From Terrimonas sp937888905 (lineage in GTDB: Bacteria > Bacteroidota > Bacteroidia > Chitinophagales > Chitinophagaceae), in contig CALATA010000013.1 of NCBI GenBank assembly GCA_937888905.1, positions 124,001 to 188,000 on the forward strand: a DNA stretch of 64,000 nucleotides. The letters run 5' to 3'. The position numbers and the translations under genes were made by a program. Shown here one piece after another: positions 52,810 to 61,808 of the stretch (the stretch's first letter is position 1; every line of letters begins with the position of its first letter). The notes under the pieces are model-generated. The model saw only the letters and a program-made list of their open reading frames with translations. It had not been told where the DNA came from and made no database searches.

Positions 52810-53885
52810 TTCGCTGGTATGATTAGATCATCGTTTGCCGTAACGCCGGAAAGTATTTCTACCATCTTATAATCCTTTAATCCTGTTTTCACCACTACTT
52901 TATCACCATTGCTTTTTACCAGGGTGGAATCATTAAGAAATGCATTTCTCGGTACAAGTAACGCCCGCGTTTTTTTATCAATGACAATGTTGGCTTCAAA
53001 GCTGATGAATGGATAGAGTTGGGCGGGCGGACTTTCAAAGGTCGCTTCCACTAAAAAAGTCTTGCTGCTTTCATTCATCATCGGTAAAATAGCAGACACC
53101 CTCGCCTTGAAAACCTGGTCTTTGTAACTATCCATCGTTACCAATACCAGTAAGTTCTTCCTGATTTTAAAGATATCGTATTCATCGACCTGCATTTCCA
53201 GGATGAATTGATCATTTTTTCCAATTAAGGCCAGAGGCGTTTGCAGGCTCACAGACTCGCCTTTTTTCTTGTAGATTTTGTACAACACTCCATTAATCTT
53301 ACTTCTAAGGGTAAAATCACTGGCCTGCTGTTGAGCCACCTGCAGGTTCTTCTCGGACTGTGACGCGGTGAACTTGATTTGCCGCTCTAAATCATGGTAC
53401 TTACTCACCGCAGAGAGATAAGCTGTTCTGGAACTTTCGTAGGCCAGTGTTCTTTGCTCCAACTCATTCCTGGTGCCTATATTCTGTTCCCATAAATTTT
53501 TTTGCCGGTTTAAAAGGAGTAAATCATTTTTCATCTTGTTTTCCTGCAGGTCAATAGTTTGCCGTGCATCAGACAACTTATCCTGATTGGAAGCCACATC
53601 AGCATACCGGGCGGTGAGTACCGCATTTTCTTTGTTCAATTGCTGCACTTCATTGGCTACAGAAAGAATGGGAGTACCAACGTTCAACGTATCCCCTTCC
53701 TTCAGATAGATCTCCTGTATAACGCCATTTACTGTAGCGAATGCCTCGTATTGCTGATTACTCTTTACCGAGCCCGATGCATATACCGACTCTGAAATCG
53801 CAGAAAAAAAAGGTTTCACTTTATCCGATTTCGCTTTGCAGCCGGCCAGGAAAATAGTTGTTAGTATGAGTGTGTATCTGCTCAT
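52806..53885 (-). CDS. Periplasmic adaptor (HlyD/RND-type membrane fusion) lipoprotein
   Basis: 359 residues with a lipobox ending in Cys16 ('IFLAGCKAK'). A long coiled-coil hairpin (about 95-185), a lipoyl-like half motif and a beta-barrel domain follow. It bridges the inner-membrane transporter and an outer-membrane channel, as in MacA. No outer-membrane TolC-like gene is in the window. First gene of the three-gene operon. Confidence 0.88.
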   Translation of the reverse strand: MSRYTLILTTIFLAGCKAKSDKVKPFFSAISESVYASGSVKSNQQYEAFATVNGVIQEIYLKEGDTLNVGTPILSVANEVQQLNKENAVLTARYADVASNQDKLSDARQTIDLQENKMKNDLLLLNRQKNLWEQNIGTRNELEQRTLAYESSRTAYLSAVSKYHDLERQIKFTASQSEKNLQVAQQQASDFTLRSKINGVLYKIYKKKGESVSLQTPLALIGKNDQFILEMQVDEYDIFKIRKNLLVLVTMDSYKDQVFKARVSAILPMMNESSKTFLVEATFESPPAQLYPFISFEANIVIDKKTRALLVPRNAFLNDSTLVKSNGDKVVVKTGLKDYKMVEILSGVTANDDLIIPAK

Positions 53886-54066
53886 AGTTGATTTGTAGTA
53901 GATGATTCCAACAGGTAAAAGGTCACCTGCACTTGAGAGATTCGCTTTTGACGGTTAAAATGTCCCGATTAACCAGAGCGACAGGCAATTAACAAAGTTA
54001 CTGCAGGGGGAATGATTCGAAATGACTACCATCATTATAGCTCATGACACCTGTCAATTAAACCTG

Positions 54067-54074
54067 TAATTTTG
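54067..54074 (+). promoter_or_regulatory. -7 box of the second Crp/Fnr gene
   Basis: TAATTTTG, ending 5 bases before ATG 54080, which suggests a nearly leaderless transcript. No clear -33 partner was seen. Confidence 0.45.
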
Positions 54075-54079
54075 CATAC

Positions 54080-54703
54080 ATGGAAACCCTCAATGATATA
54101 GCTGAGTTCAAATCATCCCCTGATCTGGTTGAGAAGTTATACAAGTATGGTATACACAAGACCTATCCGGCCGGCAGCATTATCCTTAACGAAAATGCAT
54201 CTATCCGCTCTATCCCCATAGTAATGAAAGGAACGCTGAAAGTTATCAGGATGGAAGACGATGGCCGCGAAATTCTACTGTATTATATTAAAGCTGGTGA
54301 AAGTTGCATCATGTCCTTTCTCGGCGGTCTGCACAACGAAACGAGCAAAGTGAAAGCTGAAGTGGATGAAGATGCAGAAATCCTTTTTCTTCCCGTAGAG
54401 AAGGTTCCCCAATTCATCAAAGAATATCCCGGATGGCTGGATTATATCTTTCGTTTATACCACAAACGTTTCGAAGAATTACTTGAGATCGTGAATGCCA
54501 TCGCCTTTAAAAAAGTTGATGAACGTCTCCTGAACCTGCTTAAAAAGAAGTCGGAAATCCACGCCTCAAACGTACTACCGGTTACACATGAACAATTGGC
54601 CAATGAACTGGGTACCGCACGGGTCGTAGTCTCCCGGCTTCTGAAACAATTGGAAGAAAACGGCATTGTCCGGCTCGGACGAAATAAAATTACCCTTGTG
54701 TAA
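54080..54703 (+). CDS. Crp/Fnr-family regulator of the second sulfur cluster
   Basis: 207 residues. The N-terminal domain has 'YPAGSIILNENASIRSIPIVMKGTLKVI' and ends in a classical HTH ('VTHEQLANELGTARVVVSRLLKQLEENG', about 170-197). A single Cys ('AGESCIMSFL', near 77) could sense reactive sulfur or redox state. It is the first gene of a cluster of sulfur genes on the same strand, so it is their likely regulator; the spacing to the next gene is 60 bases. Confidence 0.9.
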   Translation: METLNDIAEFKSSPDLVEKLYKYGIHKTYPAGSIILNENASIRSIPIVMKGTLKVIRMEDDGREILLYYIKAGESCIMSFLGGLHNETSKVKAEVDEDAEILFLPVEKVPQFIKEYPGWLDYIFRLYHKRFEELLEIVNAIAFKKVDERLLNLLKKKSEIHASNVLPVTHEQLANELGTARVVVSRLLKQLEENGIVRLGRNKITLV

Positions 54704-54763
54704 CTATAGTTACTGTGCTACCCTTTGAATTAAATGACCTTTACGGCGTTAATTCAAAGATCA

Positions 54764-55555
54764 ATGATTATCTCCGGCTACCTGGCGTCTATTCTTATCG
54801 GCATTTCTTTAGGGCTTATCGGCGGCGGCGGCAGTATACTTACTGTGCCGGTACTTGTCTATTTATTTAGTCTGGACGCAGTTCTGGCTACTACCTATTC
54901 TCTTTTTATCGTCGGCAGTACGAGCGTTGCCGGCTCCGTCTCCTATTTCCTAAAAGGCCTGGTAAATCTTAAAATATCCGTTTTTTTCGGTCTGCCTTCC
55001 GTTGCGGCAGTTTTGCTTACCCGCAGGTTTATCCTTCCGGCCATTCCATCACATATTCTGACGCTTGGAGGCTTTACGTTAACCAGGAGCATATTGCTGA
55101 TGTTGCTTTTTGCCGTACTCATGATCCTTGCTTCCTGGAGTATGATAAAAAAAGATGGCAGGAAGGCCTCTGTACCCGCAAACAGGTCGCCGGTTGCTTT
55201 AGTAGGGCTGCAGGGAACCGCCACGGGACTAATAACAGGGCTTATCGGCGCCGGCGGTGGCTTTCTCATCATTCCAGCCCTGGTCAATATACTGAAACTC
55301 CCTATGAAAACAGCCGTCGGCACCTCGCTGTTCATCATTGCCATTAATTCTCTCACAGGTTTTTTCTTTTCCCTGGAGCATCAGCCGGTACAATGGCCAT
55401 TTCTACTAACAATTACGGCTATCGCTACAGCGGGTATACTGATCGGCAGCCTTCTCGCTGCAAAAATCGACGGCAGGAAACTGAAGCCCGCATTCGGCTG
55501 GTTCGTTTTAGTAATGGGTCTGTATATTATCGTTAAAGAAACCCTATTAAAATAA
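54764..55555 (+). CDS. TauE/SafE-family exporter, paralogue 2
   Basis: 263 residues from ATG 54764 (54734 is an alternative). The glycine-rich repeats 'GLIGGGGSILTVPVLVYLF' (about 16-34) and 'GLIGAGGGFLIIPALV' (near 158-173) match paralogue 1 at 45430-46227 closely. Likely exports sulfite or a related anion. Confidence 0.9.
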   Translation: MIISGYLASILIGISLGLIGGGGSILTVPVLVYLFSLDAVLATTYSLFIVGSTSVAGSVSYFLKGLVNLKISVFFGLPSVAAVLLTRRFILPAIPSHILTLGGFTLTRSILLMLLFAVLMILASWSMIKKDGRKASVPANRSPVALVGLQGTATGLITGLIGAGGGFLIIPALVNILKLPMKTAVGTSLFIIAINSLTGFFFSLEHQPVQWPFLLTITAIATAGILIGSLLAAKIDGRKLKPAFGWFVLVMGLYIIVKETLLK

Positions 55556-55709
55556 TCCATCCAAGTAACTAACAATTCAAAATCTTCGGATTGTGTAACA
55601 AAAGTAGCTGTACGGGGGAGTTTATCCATCGATCTTCGCACTAACCGGCTGTCCAAATAAACAATTGCAATACGGAATAAAAATCATCATCACTGATAAA
55701 AAAATAAAA

Positions 55710-57128
55710 ATGTTTTTTCAACACATCTACGACAAGAGTTTAGCACAGGGCAGCTATTTCATAGGCTGTCAGAAAACAGGAGAAGCTATTGTTATCGACG
55801 CGCAAAGAGACATCGACATTTATCTTGATATCGCGCGGCAAAATAGCCTCCGCATTACGCACATAACAGAAACCCATATCCACGCCGACTTCCTTTGCGG
55901 CTCCAGAGAGCTGGCTGCCGTAACCGGAGCAACGATGTACCTGTCAGACGAAGGTGGCAAAGACTGGCAATACCAATTTGCGCACAAAGGTCTAACAGAC
56001 GGAAGCATCATCCGCGTTGGCAACCTTACCCTTAAAGTGATGCATACACCTGGTCACACACCGGAAAGCATCAGCTTCCTGCTGACCGACCACCCCGCTA
56101 CCGATCAACCCGTAATGGTCTTTACAGGCGACTTCGTTTTTGTTGGCGACATCGGCCGCCCCGACTTGTTGGAAAAAGCAGCGGGCATCATGGGTACCAA
56201 GGAAGCTGGCGCCAAACAAATGTTTCAGTCGCTGAAGAAATTTGCGGCCCTCTCCGGGTACGTTCAGGTCTGGCCGGCACACGGCGCAGGCTCCGCCTGT
56301 GGAAAAGCCCTTGGTGCTGTAGCCAGTTCAACCGTTGGTTATGAGAAAATAAGAAACTGGGCGTTCCGGTACGGCGAAGACGAACAGTCTTTTACCGATT
56401 ACCTGCTGGCCGATCAGCCGGAACCACCGAAGTATTTTGCCATGATGAAACATCTCAACAAAGTAGAAAGACCCCTGCTGACAGCCGTGCCGAAGCATCC
56501 TAAACTAAGCAAAGAACAATTCATTTCTGCATACGAAAAAGGCATCAAAGTAATTGATACGCGTAATAAAGCAGCATTTGCCAACGGTTTTATTCCCGGC
56601 AGCCTGAATATTCAGGGCAACAATTCCTTTTCCACCTGGTGCGGCTGGCTGCTGAACTACCAGGAACAGTTCATGCTCGTTGCCGATGATACGCAAATGG
56701 AAGACCTCACAAGAAAACTGATGCGCATCGGTTTAGATAATATTTACGGCTATGTTTCAGATGTACAGGAATTGGGGCTGGACTTGCAAAGAGCCAACCT
56801 GATCGATATAACTGAATTCGCTTCCTGTATAGGAAAGAAAGACGTACAGATTGTGGACGTGCGTGGAGCAACAGAATACGAAGCGGAACATATCGAAGGT
56901 GCAGACAACGTATTCGCGGGCACGCTAACTGACAATCTGTATAAAATTGACCGCGACAAACAAGTGGTCATTCATTGTCAGGCTGGCGACCGATCCGCAG
57001 TAGCCTATTCCATCCTTGCCAGAAATGGTTTTAAGAACGTAAAGAACTTTTCCGGTGGAATGAAGGAATGGAAAGAGGCAGGTGGCGCGACCCTATCATG
57101 TACAGAAGAAATCTGCATTACCGCTTAA
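55710..57128 (+). CDS. MBL-fold persulfide dioxygenase-like protein with rhodanese domains, paralogue 2
   Basis: 472 residues from ATG 55710. The MBL site has H-I-H-A-D (near 56-60, 'ETHIHADFLCGSRELA'), a 'GDFVFVGDIGRPDL' metal region, then a rhodanese domain without Cys ('FMLVADDTQ') and a final active one ('VVIHCQAGDRSAV', near 442). It is related in layout to the protein at 43946-45349. Role: persulfide oxidation to sulfite or thiosulfate. Confidence 0.9.
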   Translation: MFFQHIYDKSLAQGSYFIGCQKTGEAIVIDAQRDIDIYLDIARQNSLRITHITETHIHADFLCGSRELAAVTGATMYLSDEGGKDWQYQFAHKGLTDGSIIRVGNLTLKVMHTPGHTPESISFLLTDHPATDQPVMVFTGDFVFVGDIGRPDLLEKAAGIMGTKEAGAKQMFQSLKKFAALSGYVQVWPAHGAGSACGKALGAVASSTVGYEKIRNWAFRYGEDEQSFTDYLLADQPEPPKYFAMMKHLNKVERPLLTAVPKHPKLSKEQFISAYEKGIKVIDTRNKAAFANGFIPGSLNIQGNNSFSTWCGWLLNYQEQFMLVADDTQMEDLTRKLMRIGLDNIYGYVSDVQELGLDLQRANLIDITEFASCIGKKDVQIVDVRGATEYEAEHIEGADNVFAGTLTDNLYKIDRDKQVVIHCQAGDRSAVAYSILARNGFKNVKNFSGGMKEWKEAGGATLSCTEEICITA

Positions 57129-57144
57129 AATTAAAATAATCATT

Positions 57145-57459
57145 ATGGGACTGTTCTCAGCATTATTCGGAAATAAAGATCAGGCGCAGTTATCAGCTAC
57201 CGTCAGTAAAGACGCCTTTCTCGTAGACGTACGCACGCCAGGTGAATTTGCCTCGGGCACTGTGCCGGGCGCAGTAAACATCCCGTTGGATACACTGCAA
57301 ACGCAGCTCGCAAAATTCAACGGCAAGAAGACAATTATTGTTTTCTGCAGAAGCGGCAACCGGAGTGCACAGGCAAAAAATATCCTGGTGCAAAACGGTT
57401 TCAAAAATGTAATCAACGGCGGCACCTGGAAGGACGTTAATGCCATTGTAAACGGATAA
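57145..57459 (+). CDS. Single-domain rhodanese-like sulfurtransferase
   Basis: 104 residues from ATG 57145, 16 bases after the MBL-rhodanese gene. Catalytic Cys in 'IVFCRSGNRSAQA' near 72, with 'LVDVRTPGEFASGTVPGAVNIPL' at 27-49. A likely sulfur carrier in the cluster, similar to PspE/GlpE. Confidence 0.93.
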   Translation: MGLFSALFGNKDQAQLSATVSKDAFLVDVRTPGEFASGTVPGAVNIPLDTLQTQLAKFNGKKTIIVFCRSGNRSAQAKNILVQNGFKNVINGGTWKDVNAIVNG

Positions 57460-57534
57460 TCCGGCAAGGCAAGATTATGAACCTGTCAGAAGCCTGCATG
57501 GGAAGTATTCATTCATCTGACAAAGAATAGTTTT

Positions 57535-57744
57535 ATGAAAAAAAACATGGGCACAACAGACAAGGGCATCCGCATTTTAGCAGCTGTGGTGATCGTGGTC
57601 TTGTACTATACCAACATCCTCTCCGGGATAGCAGCCATCGTACTGGGAATACTGGCCATTGTTTTGTTGCTAACGTCGCTGATCAGCTTCTGCCCTTTAT
57701 ACCCGCCGTTTGGGATTAATACCCGCAAAAGAAAAAACACATGA
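57535..57744 (+). CDS. DUF2892-type small membrane protein
   Basis: 69 residues with two membrane segments (about 14-30 and 33-55) and 'FCPLYPPFGINTRKRK' at the end, matching DUF2892, a family often next to sulfurtransferases and sulfur-transport genes. Overlaps the next gene by 4 bases. Confidence 0.88.
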   Translation: MKKNMGTTDKGIRILAAVVIVVLYYTNILSGIAAIVLGILAIVLLLTSLISFCPLYPPFGINTRKRKNT

Positions 57745-57986
57745 GAAACAGGATTTTGAGCGGATGGCATTTTATACGCGTTTTACGGCTGGTAGCGGGA
57801 GTGTTGGTTGCAGTCCAGGGCCTTCTTACACATGAATGGATTATTGTTATCGCAGGTGGCTTGTTTGCCTTGATGTCCTTATTCAATACGGGATGCTGTG
57901 GCCCATGCGGATGTAGGGTACCTCCTTTCGCGAAGCGTAAAACAGAAACAACAACTAACGATCCGTCCCTAAAGAAAGACGGCTAA
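57741..57986 (+). CDS. Small two-helix membrane protein with Cys cluster
   Basis: 81 residues. Two hydrophobic helices (about 14-30, 32-48) are followed by 'NTGCCGPCGCRVPPF', a cluster of four Cys that could bind metal or carry sulfur. It is coupled to the DUF2892 gene (ATGA overlap). Unknown function, assigned to sulfur trafficking by context only. Confidence 0.8.
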   Translation: MRNRILSGWHFIRVLRLVAGVLVAVQGLLTHEWIIVIAGGLFALMSLFNTGCCGPCGCRVPPFAKRKTETTTNDPSLKKDG

Positions 57987-58021
57987 CCTTACCAGCCTGA
58001 CTTTTCGCAATTAGCAAAAAA

Positions 58022-58591
58022 ATGAAAATGATTGAATTCCTGAAACAACCCTGGCCCTGGTACATTGCCGGGCCTTTAATCGGGCTGACCGTTCCCACGC
58101 TTTTACTATTGGGCAATAAGTCATTTGGCATTAGCTCGTCGCTCCGTCATATCTGTGCCGCTTGTATTCCCGCAAACATCCCCTTCTTCCAATACAACTG
58201 GAAAAAAGAAATATGGAACCTCGTTTTTGTTTCAGGTATATTGCTGGGAGGAATAATTGCGGTCAACCTCCTGCCAAACACCGGCCCCGTACAGGTGAAC
58301 CCTAAATTAACGGAGGAACTGGCCCGGTATGGAATTACCAACTTCAGTAATCTTGTTCCGCAGGATGTAATAAGCTGGCCCGCATTGTTTTCCGCGAGAG
58401 GATTTATTATGATGGTTGGCGGAGGCTTCCTCGTAGGCTTCGGTACACGCTATGCCGGTGGTTGTACCAGCGGCCATGCTATTATGGGCTTGTCGAATCT
58501 GCAATGGCCTTCACTGGTAGCAACTATCTGCTTTATGGCCGGCGGTTTTGCAATGGCCAACCTGATACTGCCTTTTATACTTTCTCTATGA
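58022..58591 (+). CDS. YeeE/YedE thiosulfate-transporter-like subunit, N-half
   Basis: 189 residues with about four to five membrane helices. Cys45-x2-Cys48 ('RHICAACIP') and 'GGCTSGHAIMGLS' (near 148-160) are the conserved sulfur-handling cysteines of the YeeE/TsuA family, which imports thiosulfate. The family's two halves are split here; the second half follows 20 bases later. Confidence 0.88.
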   Translation: MKMIEFLKQPWPWYIAGPLIGLTVPTLLLLGNKSFGISSSLRHICAACIPANIPFFQYNWKKEIWNLVFVSGILLGGIIAVNLLPNTGPVQVNPKLTEELARYGITNFSNLVPQDVISWPALFSARGFIMMVGGGFLVGFGTRYAGGCTSGHAIMGLSNLQWPSLVATICFMAGGFAMANLILPFILSL

Positions 58592-58611
58592 CCTGTTAAA
58601 ACAAACAACAA

Positions 58612-59112
58612 ATGCGAACGGATGTAAATAAAGACACCGATTTTGACGTGCGGTTGCAGGATGCGATCTGTGTAAATGAAAGCCACCTGCAACATAAATG
58701 GTATCACAACCTGAAATACCTGATCACAGGTATTTTATTCGGTATTGTATTCGTAAAAGCAGAGATCATTAGCTGGTTCAGAATCCAGGAAATGTTCCGC
58801 CTGCAATCCTTCCATATGTATGGCGTAATTGGCAGCGCCGTCGTCACCGGTATGCTCTCCGTGTGGCTGATCAAGAAATTTAACCTCAAAACGATCTATG
58901 GTGAGGTTATAGAATTTCATCCTAAAAAATTCAACAAGGGACAAATCTATGGCGGATTGATATTCGGCCTGGGCTGGGCACTTACAGGCGCTTGCCCCGG
59001 CCCCTTGTTTGCGCAGATAGGCACGGGTGCAACTGTTGTTATCATTACCCTGTTAAGTGCCATTACCGGAACCTGGGTATATGGCTTATTAAGAGAACGA
59101 TTACCCCACTAG
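58612..59112 (+). CDS. YeeE/YedE-like subunit (DUF6691), C-half
   Basis: 166 residues. 'GLIFGLGWALTGACPGPLFAQIG' (about 118-140) holds the second conserved Cys motif and membrane segment. It pairs with the upstream YeeE/YedE gene and ends the second sulfur cluster. Confidence 0.87.
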   Translation: MRTDVNKDTDFDVRLQDAICVNESHLQHKWYHNLKYLITGILFGIVFVKAEIISWFRIQEMFRLQSFHMYGVIGSAVVTGMLSVWLIKKFNLKTIYGEVIEFHPKKFNKGQIYGGLIFGLGWALTGACPGPLFAQIGTGATVVIITLLSAITGTWVYGLLRERLPH

Positions 59113-59624
59113 CAATAAACCTGGAAATCATGGAGATGAATTATCCCTTTGCGGAAAATGCAACTCCTCAGTCCCCATATGCCTGCCTCGTCGAAAGAAT
59201 CCTGAGCTTGGTTGTTTTCGATCAACTTTATTGCCTGGTTCGATAAGAATCAGTGGCGGCAATGACACCCCTCATTTCTGCCGCGTTTTTTATCCCGTAT
59301 CATTGGTGTTTAATAAGCGCTCATGAAAAGGGAGGAACTTTTACTGCCGGTCAAGCAAGTGAAAGAAGGGTTTACCAGCTTACCTGCCATCCTGCGCCAA
59401 TTATCGAAGGAAGCTGTACCAAAGCAATCACGCACAAAAAAGATACGGAAGATTCAGGGGGCGCAAAAAATTGACCTGGCAAACACTCAGCAACCCATTC
59501 CTTTATTTTATACAGACCCGATATTTTTTGCCAAAGAAAACGATCCATTATAGTCCCAGTGCTAAATTATGCTCTGCTAAAAAAGAAAATATGCTGAAGC
59601 GTCGGGTCCAGGCATCGTGTTACG
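59113..59624. other. Long intergenic region without a convincing gene
   Basis: 512 bases. Several short frames occur (such as 59323-59553), but none shows family features. It may hold the remnant of a degraded gene. Confidence 0.5.
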
Positions 59625-60206
59625 CTATAGGTATGTCGTTCTCTCCTTCCATGCCTCGTACAGGCCTTTTACATCCGTCTTCCATTGTGGCAACACCAAC
59701 ACCATGAGAATCTCCTCCGCGAGATCAACAGCCGTTATAATCACCGCTGCATAAAAAACACCATAAGGTCGGTAATCAAGAAAAAACAGCAGTAGAAAGA
59801 AAATGCCCTGGCCAATCGCTGCCAGTTTAGCCATGCGCGTATGAAAACTCGTCATTTTCCTGTACCTGATCAATGCGAGAATCGCCTGTAGTAAAAACAT
59901 ACCCCCTAACACGGCAATCCAGATTAACTGTTCTCTCATAAACACCGGATAAAACTGCACCGCGCCTGTTAATGCGGCAGCTATCGTGAGGTCATCTGCC
60001 AGCGAATCAAGCCTGGCACCAGCACTGCTGTCCACATGGTATTTACGGGAGAAGAATCCATCTACCGCATCAGTAAGAAAACTCAGTACCAACAGCCAGC
60101 GGAACAGGTTGAAATGATTATTCACCACCAGCATTACGAGCACTGGCGCCATTATCAGCCGGTAAGCCGTCACTGCATTGACGATATAATAACTACGCTT
60201 ATACAT
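59625..60206 (-). CDS. CDP-alcohol phosphatidyltransferase family membrane protein
   Basis: 193 residues from ATG 60206. The motif D-x2-D-G-x2-S-R..G-x3-D-x3-D is visible in 'DAVDGFFSRKYHVDSSAG' with the final Asp pair ('ARLDSLADD'). The usual second A of DGxxAR is Ser. About five membrane helices. It makes a phospholipid head-group or a related lipid; the alcohol is unknown. Confidence 0.88.
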   Translation of the reverse strand: MYKRSYYIVNAVTAYRLIMAPVLVMLVVNNHFNLFRWLLVLSFLTDAVDGFFSRKYHVDSSAGARLDSLADDLTIAAALTGAVQFYPVFMREQLIWIAVLGGMFLLQAILALIRYRKMTSFHTRMAKLAAIGQGIFFLLLFFLDYRPYGVFYAAVIITAVDLAEEILMVLVLPQWKTDVKGLYEAWKERTTYL

Positions 60207-60455
60207 ACAAATGGCCCACACCTACTGGTTCCTGGTCGCCGACAGAGGTGGTGACATATAGTTACTTGTTATTATCGTCCCGGTTTATGACGCTTATCAA
60301 CCTCCGGCATGATTTCCAACACAAGAATACATATTGATATGAACCGCCCACCCTTCCATGAGGCAAATCAGTTATTGCCGTGACCACTCTCAAAAAAAAA
60401 CACCGGGACCTGATCTATCTTACAACTCCTTTCACACAACAACAATGCTAAGTAA

Positions 60456-60602
60456 ATGACTGACAGGGAAACCATAATAAATGTGTTGGCATTCGTTATC
60501 ACCATTTTCGGGTTCGTAGCGGTGGTAGTAAAAGCGGGCAGCAACGCAATCCGTTACCTGCTGATCAAACTCTATAAGCTGATGTTTCCGAACAAAAACT
60601 AA
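60456..60602 (+). CDS. 48-residue single-helix membrane protein
   Basis: Short frame from ATG 60456 to TAA 60600-60602: polar N-terminus, one membrane helix (about 8-26, 'VLAFVITIFGFVAVVVKAG'), then a basic amphipathic tail ending in 'FPNKN'. No family recognised. A clear coding pattern in an otherwise empty stretch. Confidence 0.5.
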   Translation: MTDRETIINVLAFVITIFGFVAVVVKAGSNAIRYLLIKLYKLMFPNKN

Positions 60603-60637
60603 AGCCTCAGGTACCGCCTTTGGGAGCCTCGGTGCTC

Positions 60638-60800
60638 ATTCCTTATTCACTTAAACTGTCTACAACAGAGTTATCCGTCGCCGCGACCGATTACCAAGTA
60701 GGGTTTGAACATCCTCAGTCTTTTAATAAGTTATTTAACGTAAAACCAAACAAAGTCCATTGGATTTCCGGCAGGCCTTCAACGAATGTCTTCAATATAG
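60638..60800 (+). pseudogene. Remnant of an AraC-family C-terminal domain
   Basis: The frame from about 60638 encodes the AraC second helix-turn-helix core 'DYQVGFEHPQSFNKLF', then a frameshift near 60740-60745 moves it into another frame, where 'SPLDFRQAFN' continues the family C-terminus. The N-terminal sensor half is missing. It is likely a relic of an AraC gene 80 bases upstream of an intact AraC gene. Confidence 0.7.
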
Positions 60801-60881
60801 TATCGCCTGTTACAGCCTTTTCAAAAGATTAACTATAAGTCTCTCCCTCTGTAATGGTTCATTGTTCTAATTTTACAGTGT

Positions 60882-61742
60882 ATGCAGCAAACAGCCTCTT
60901 TTCTTTACCAACTCAGGCAAAACGATAAACTGCCGATCAGGATCGTGTCGCCGGATTATGGTCACCTAACGCCCACCGAGGCTGCTAACTATGTTATTCC
61001 GCAACACGCCCAACACTACCTCTTGTTATTTATGCTGGATGGCCGTAGCCGGCACAGGGTAGATCTGCAACAGTACGAGGCGGCTACCGATGAACTGATC
61101 TTCACCATGCCCCACCAGGTCCATGAGCAACCTGTTTTTGAAACAAGCGCTGATTTTATCAAATTGGGTTTCGATGAAAGCTGTTTGTCCCTGCTGCCGA
61201 AACAATATCCCTTTCTGATCAATCCGCTGAATTATCAGAAAGTCAGCTTTGAACCCGCTGCCGCCTTGCGGTTAAAAGCCGTCTTCGCTATACTGCTCGA
61301 TCTCTTAAAGCGCTGGCAGACCGAACCCGAACTTATTCTTGCTCATCTCAACAGCCTGCTTACCGAGATCAATACCGCTTATTTTAAAGCGCAACACACC
61401 CTGCCCGACGGCAAACTATCGAGGTTTATCGCCTTTAAGTTCCTTGTGGAACATAACCTGACCAATCTGCCAACGATCAATGCCATCGCTCAACAACTGG
61501 GCATCAATACCAATGGGCTCTACCAACTTGTTAAAAGCCATTCCGGGCTTTCTCCCAAAGAATTCATCAACGGCCGGCTGATACTCGAAGCAAGACGGCG
61601 TATTTGCTACGAAGAACGCTCCTCTGTCAAGGATCTGGCTTATGGGCTGGGCTTTAACGATCCGGAATATTTTTCCCGCCTCTTTAAAAAGCTCACCGGG
61701 CAAACGATCGCCCAATTCTCCAAAGATTTGTCAGGCAATTAA
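60882..61742 (+). CDS. AraC-family transcriptional regulator
   Basis: 286 residues. An N-terminal cupin-like sensor (about 20-120, 'ATDELIFTMPHQVHEQPVFE') precedes a helical linker and the C-terminal HTH pair ('LPTINAIAQQLGINTNGLYQLVK' near 196-218 and 'SVKDLAYGLGFNDPEYFSRLFKKLTG' near 247-272). The next gene downstream, an epimerase-like gene, is 66 bases away on the same strand and may be controlled by it. Confidence 0.92.
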   Translation: MQQTASFLYQLRQNDKLPIRIVSPDYGHLTPTEAANYVIPQHAQHYLLLFMLDGRSRHRVDLQQYEAATDELIFTMPHQVHEQPVFETSADFIKLGFDESCLSLLPKQYPFLINPLNYQKVSFEPAAALRLKAVFAILLDLLKRWQTEPELILAHLNSLLTEINTAYFKAQHTLPDGKLSRFIAFKFLVEHNLTNLPTINAIAQQLGINTNGLYQLVKSHSGLSPKEFINGRLILEARRRICYEERSSVKDLAYGLGFNDPEYFSRLFKKLTGQTIAQFSKDLSGN

Positions 61743-61808
61743 TTCGATTTGTCCGGGCTGTTCCCGGAAGCCTTTCTGAGCTTTGTTAAACATTAAAAGT
61801 TTAGCATT

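Noticed and set aside
59253..59553. Overlapping short plus-strand frames in a 512-base gap
   Set aside because: No family features and no obvious start signals; kept as intergenic.
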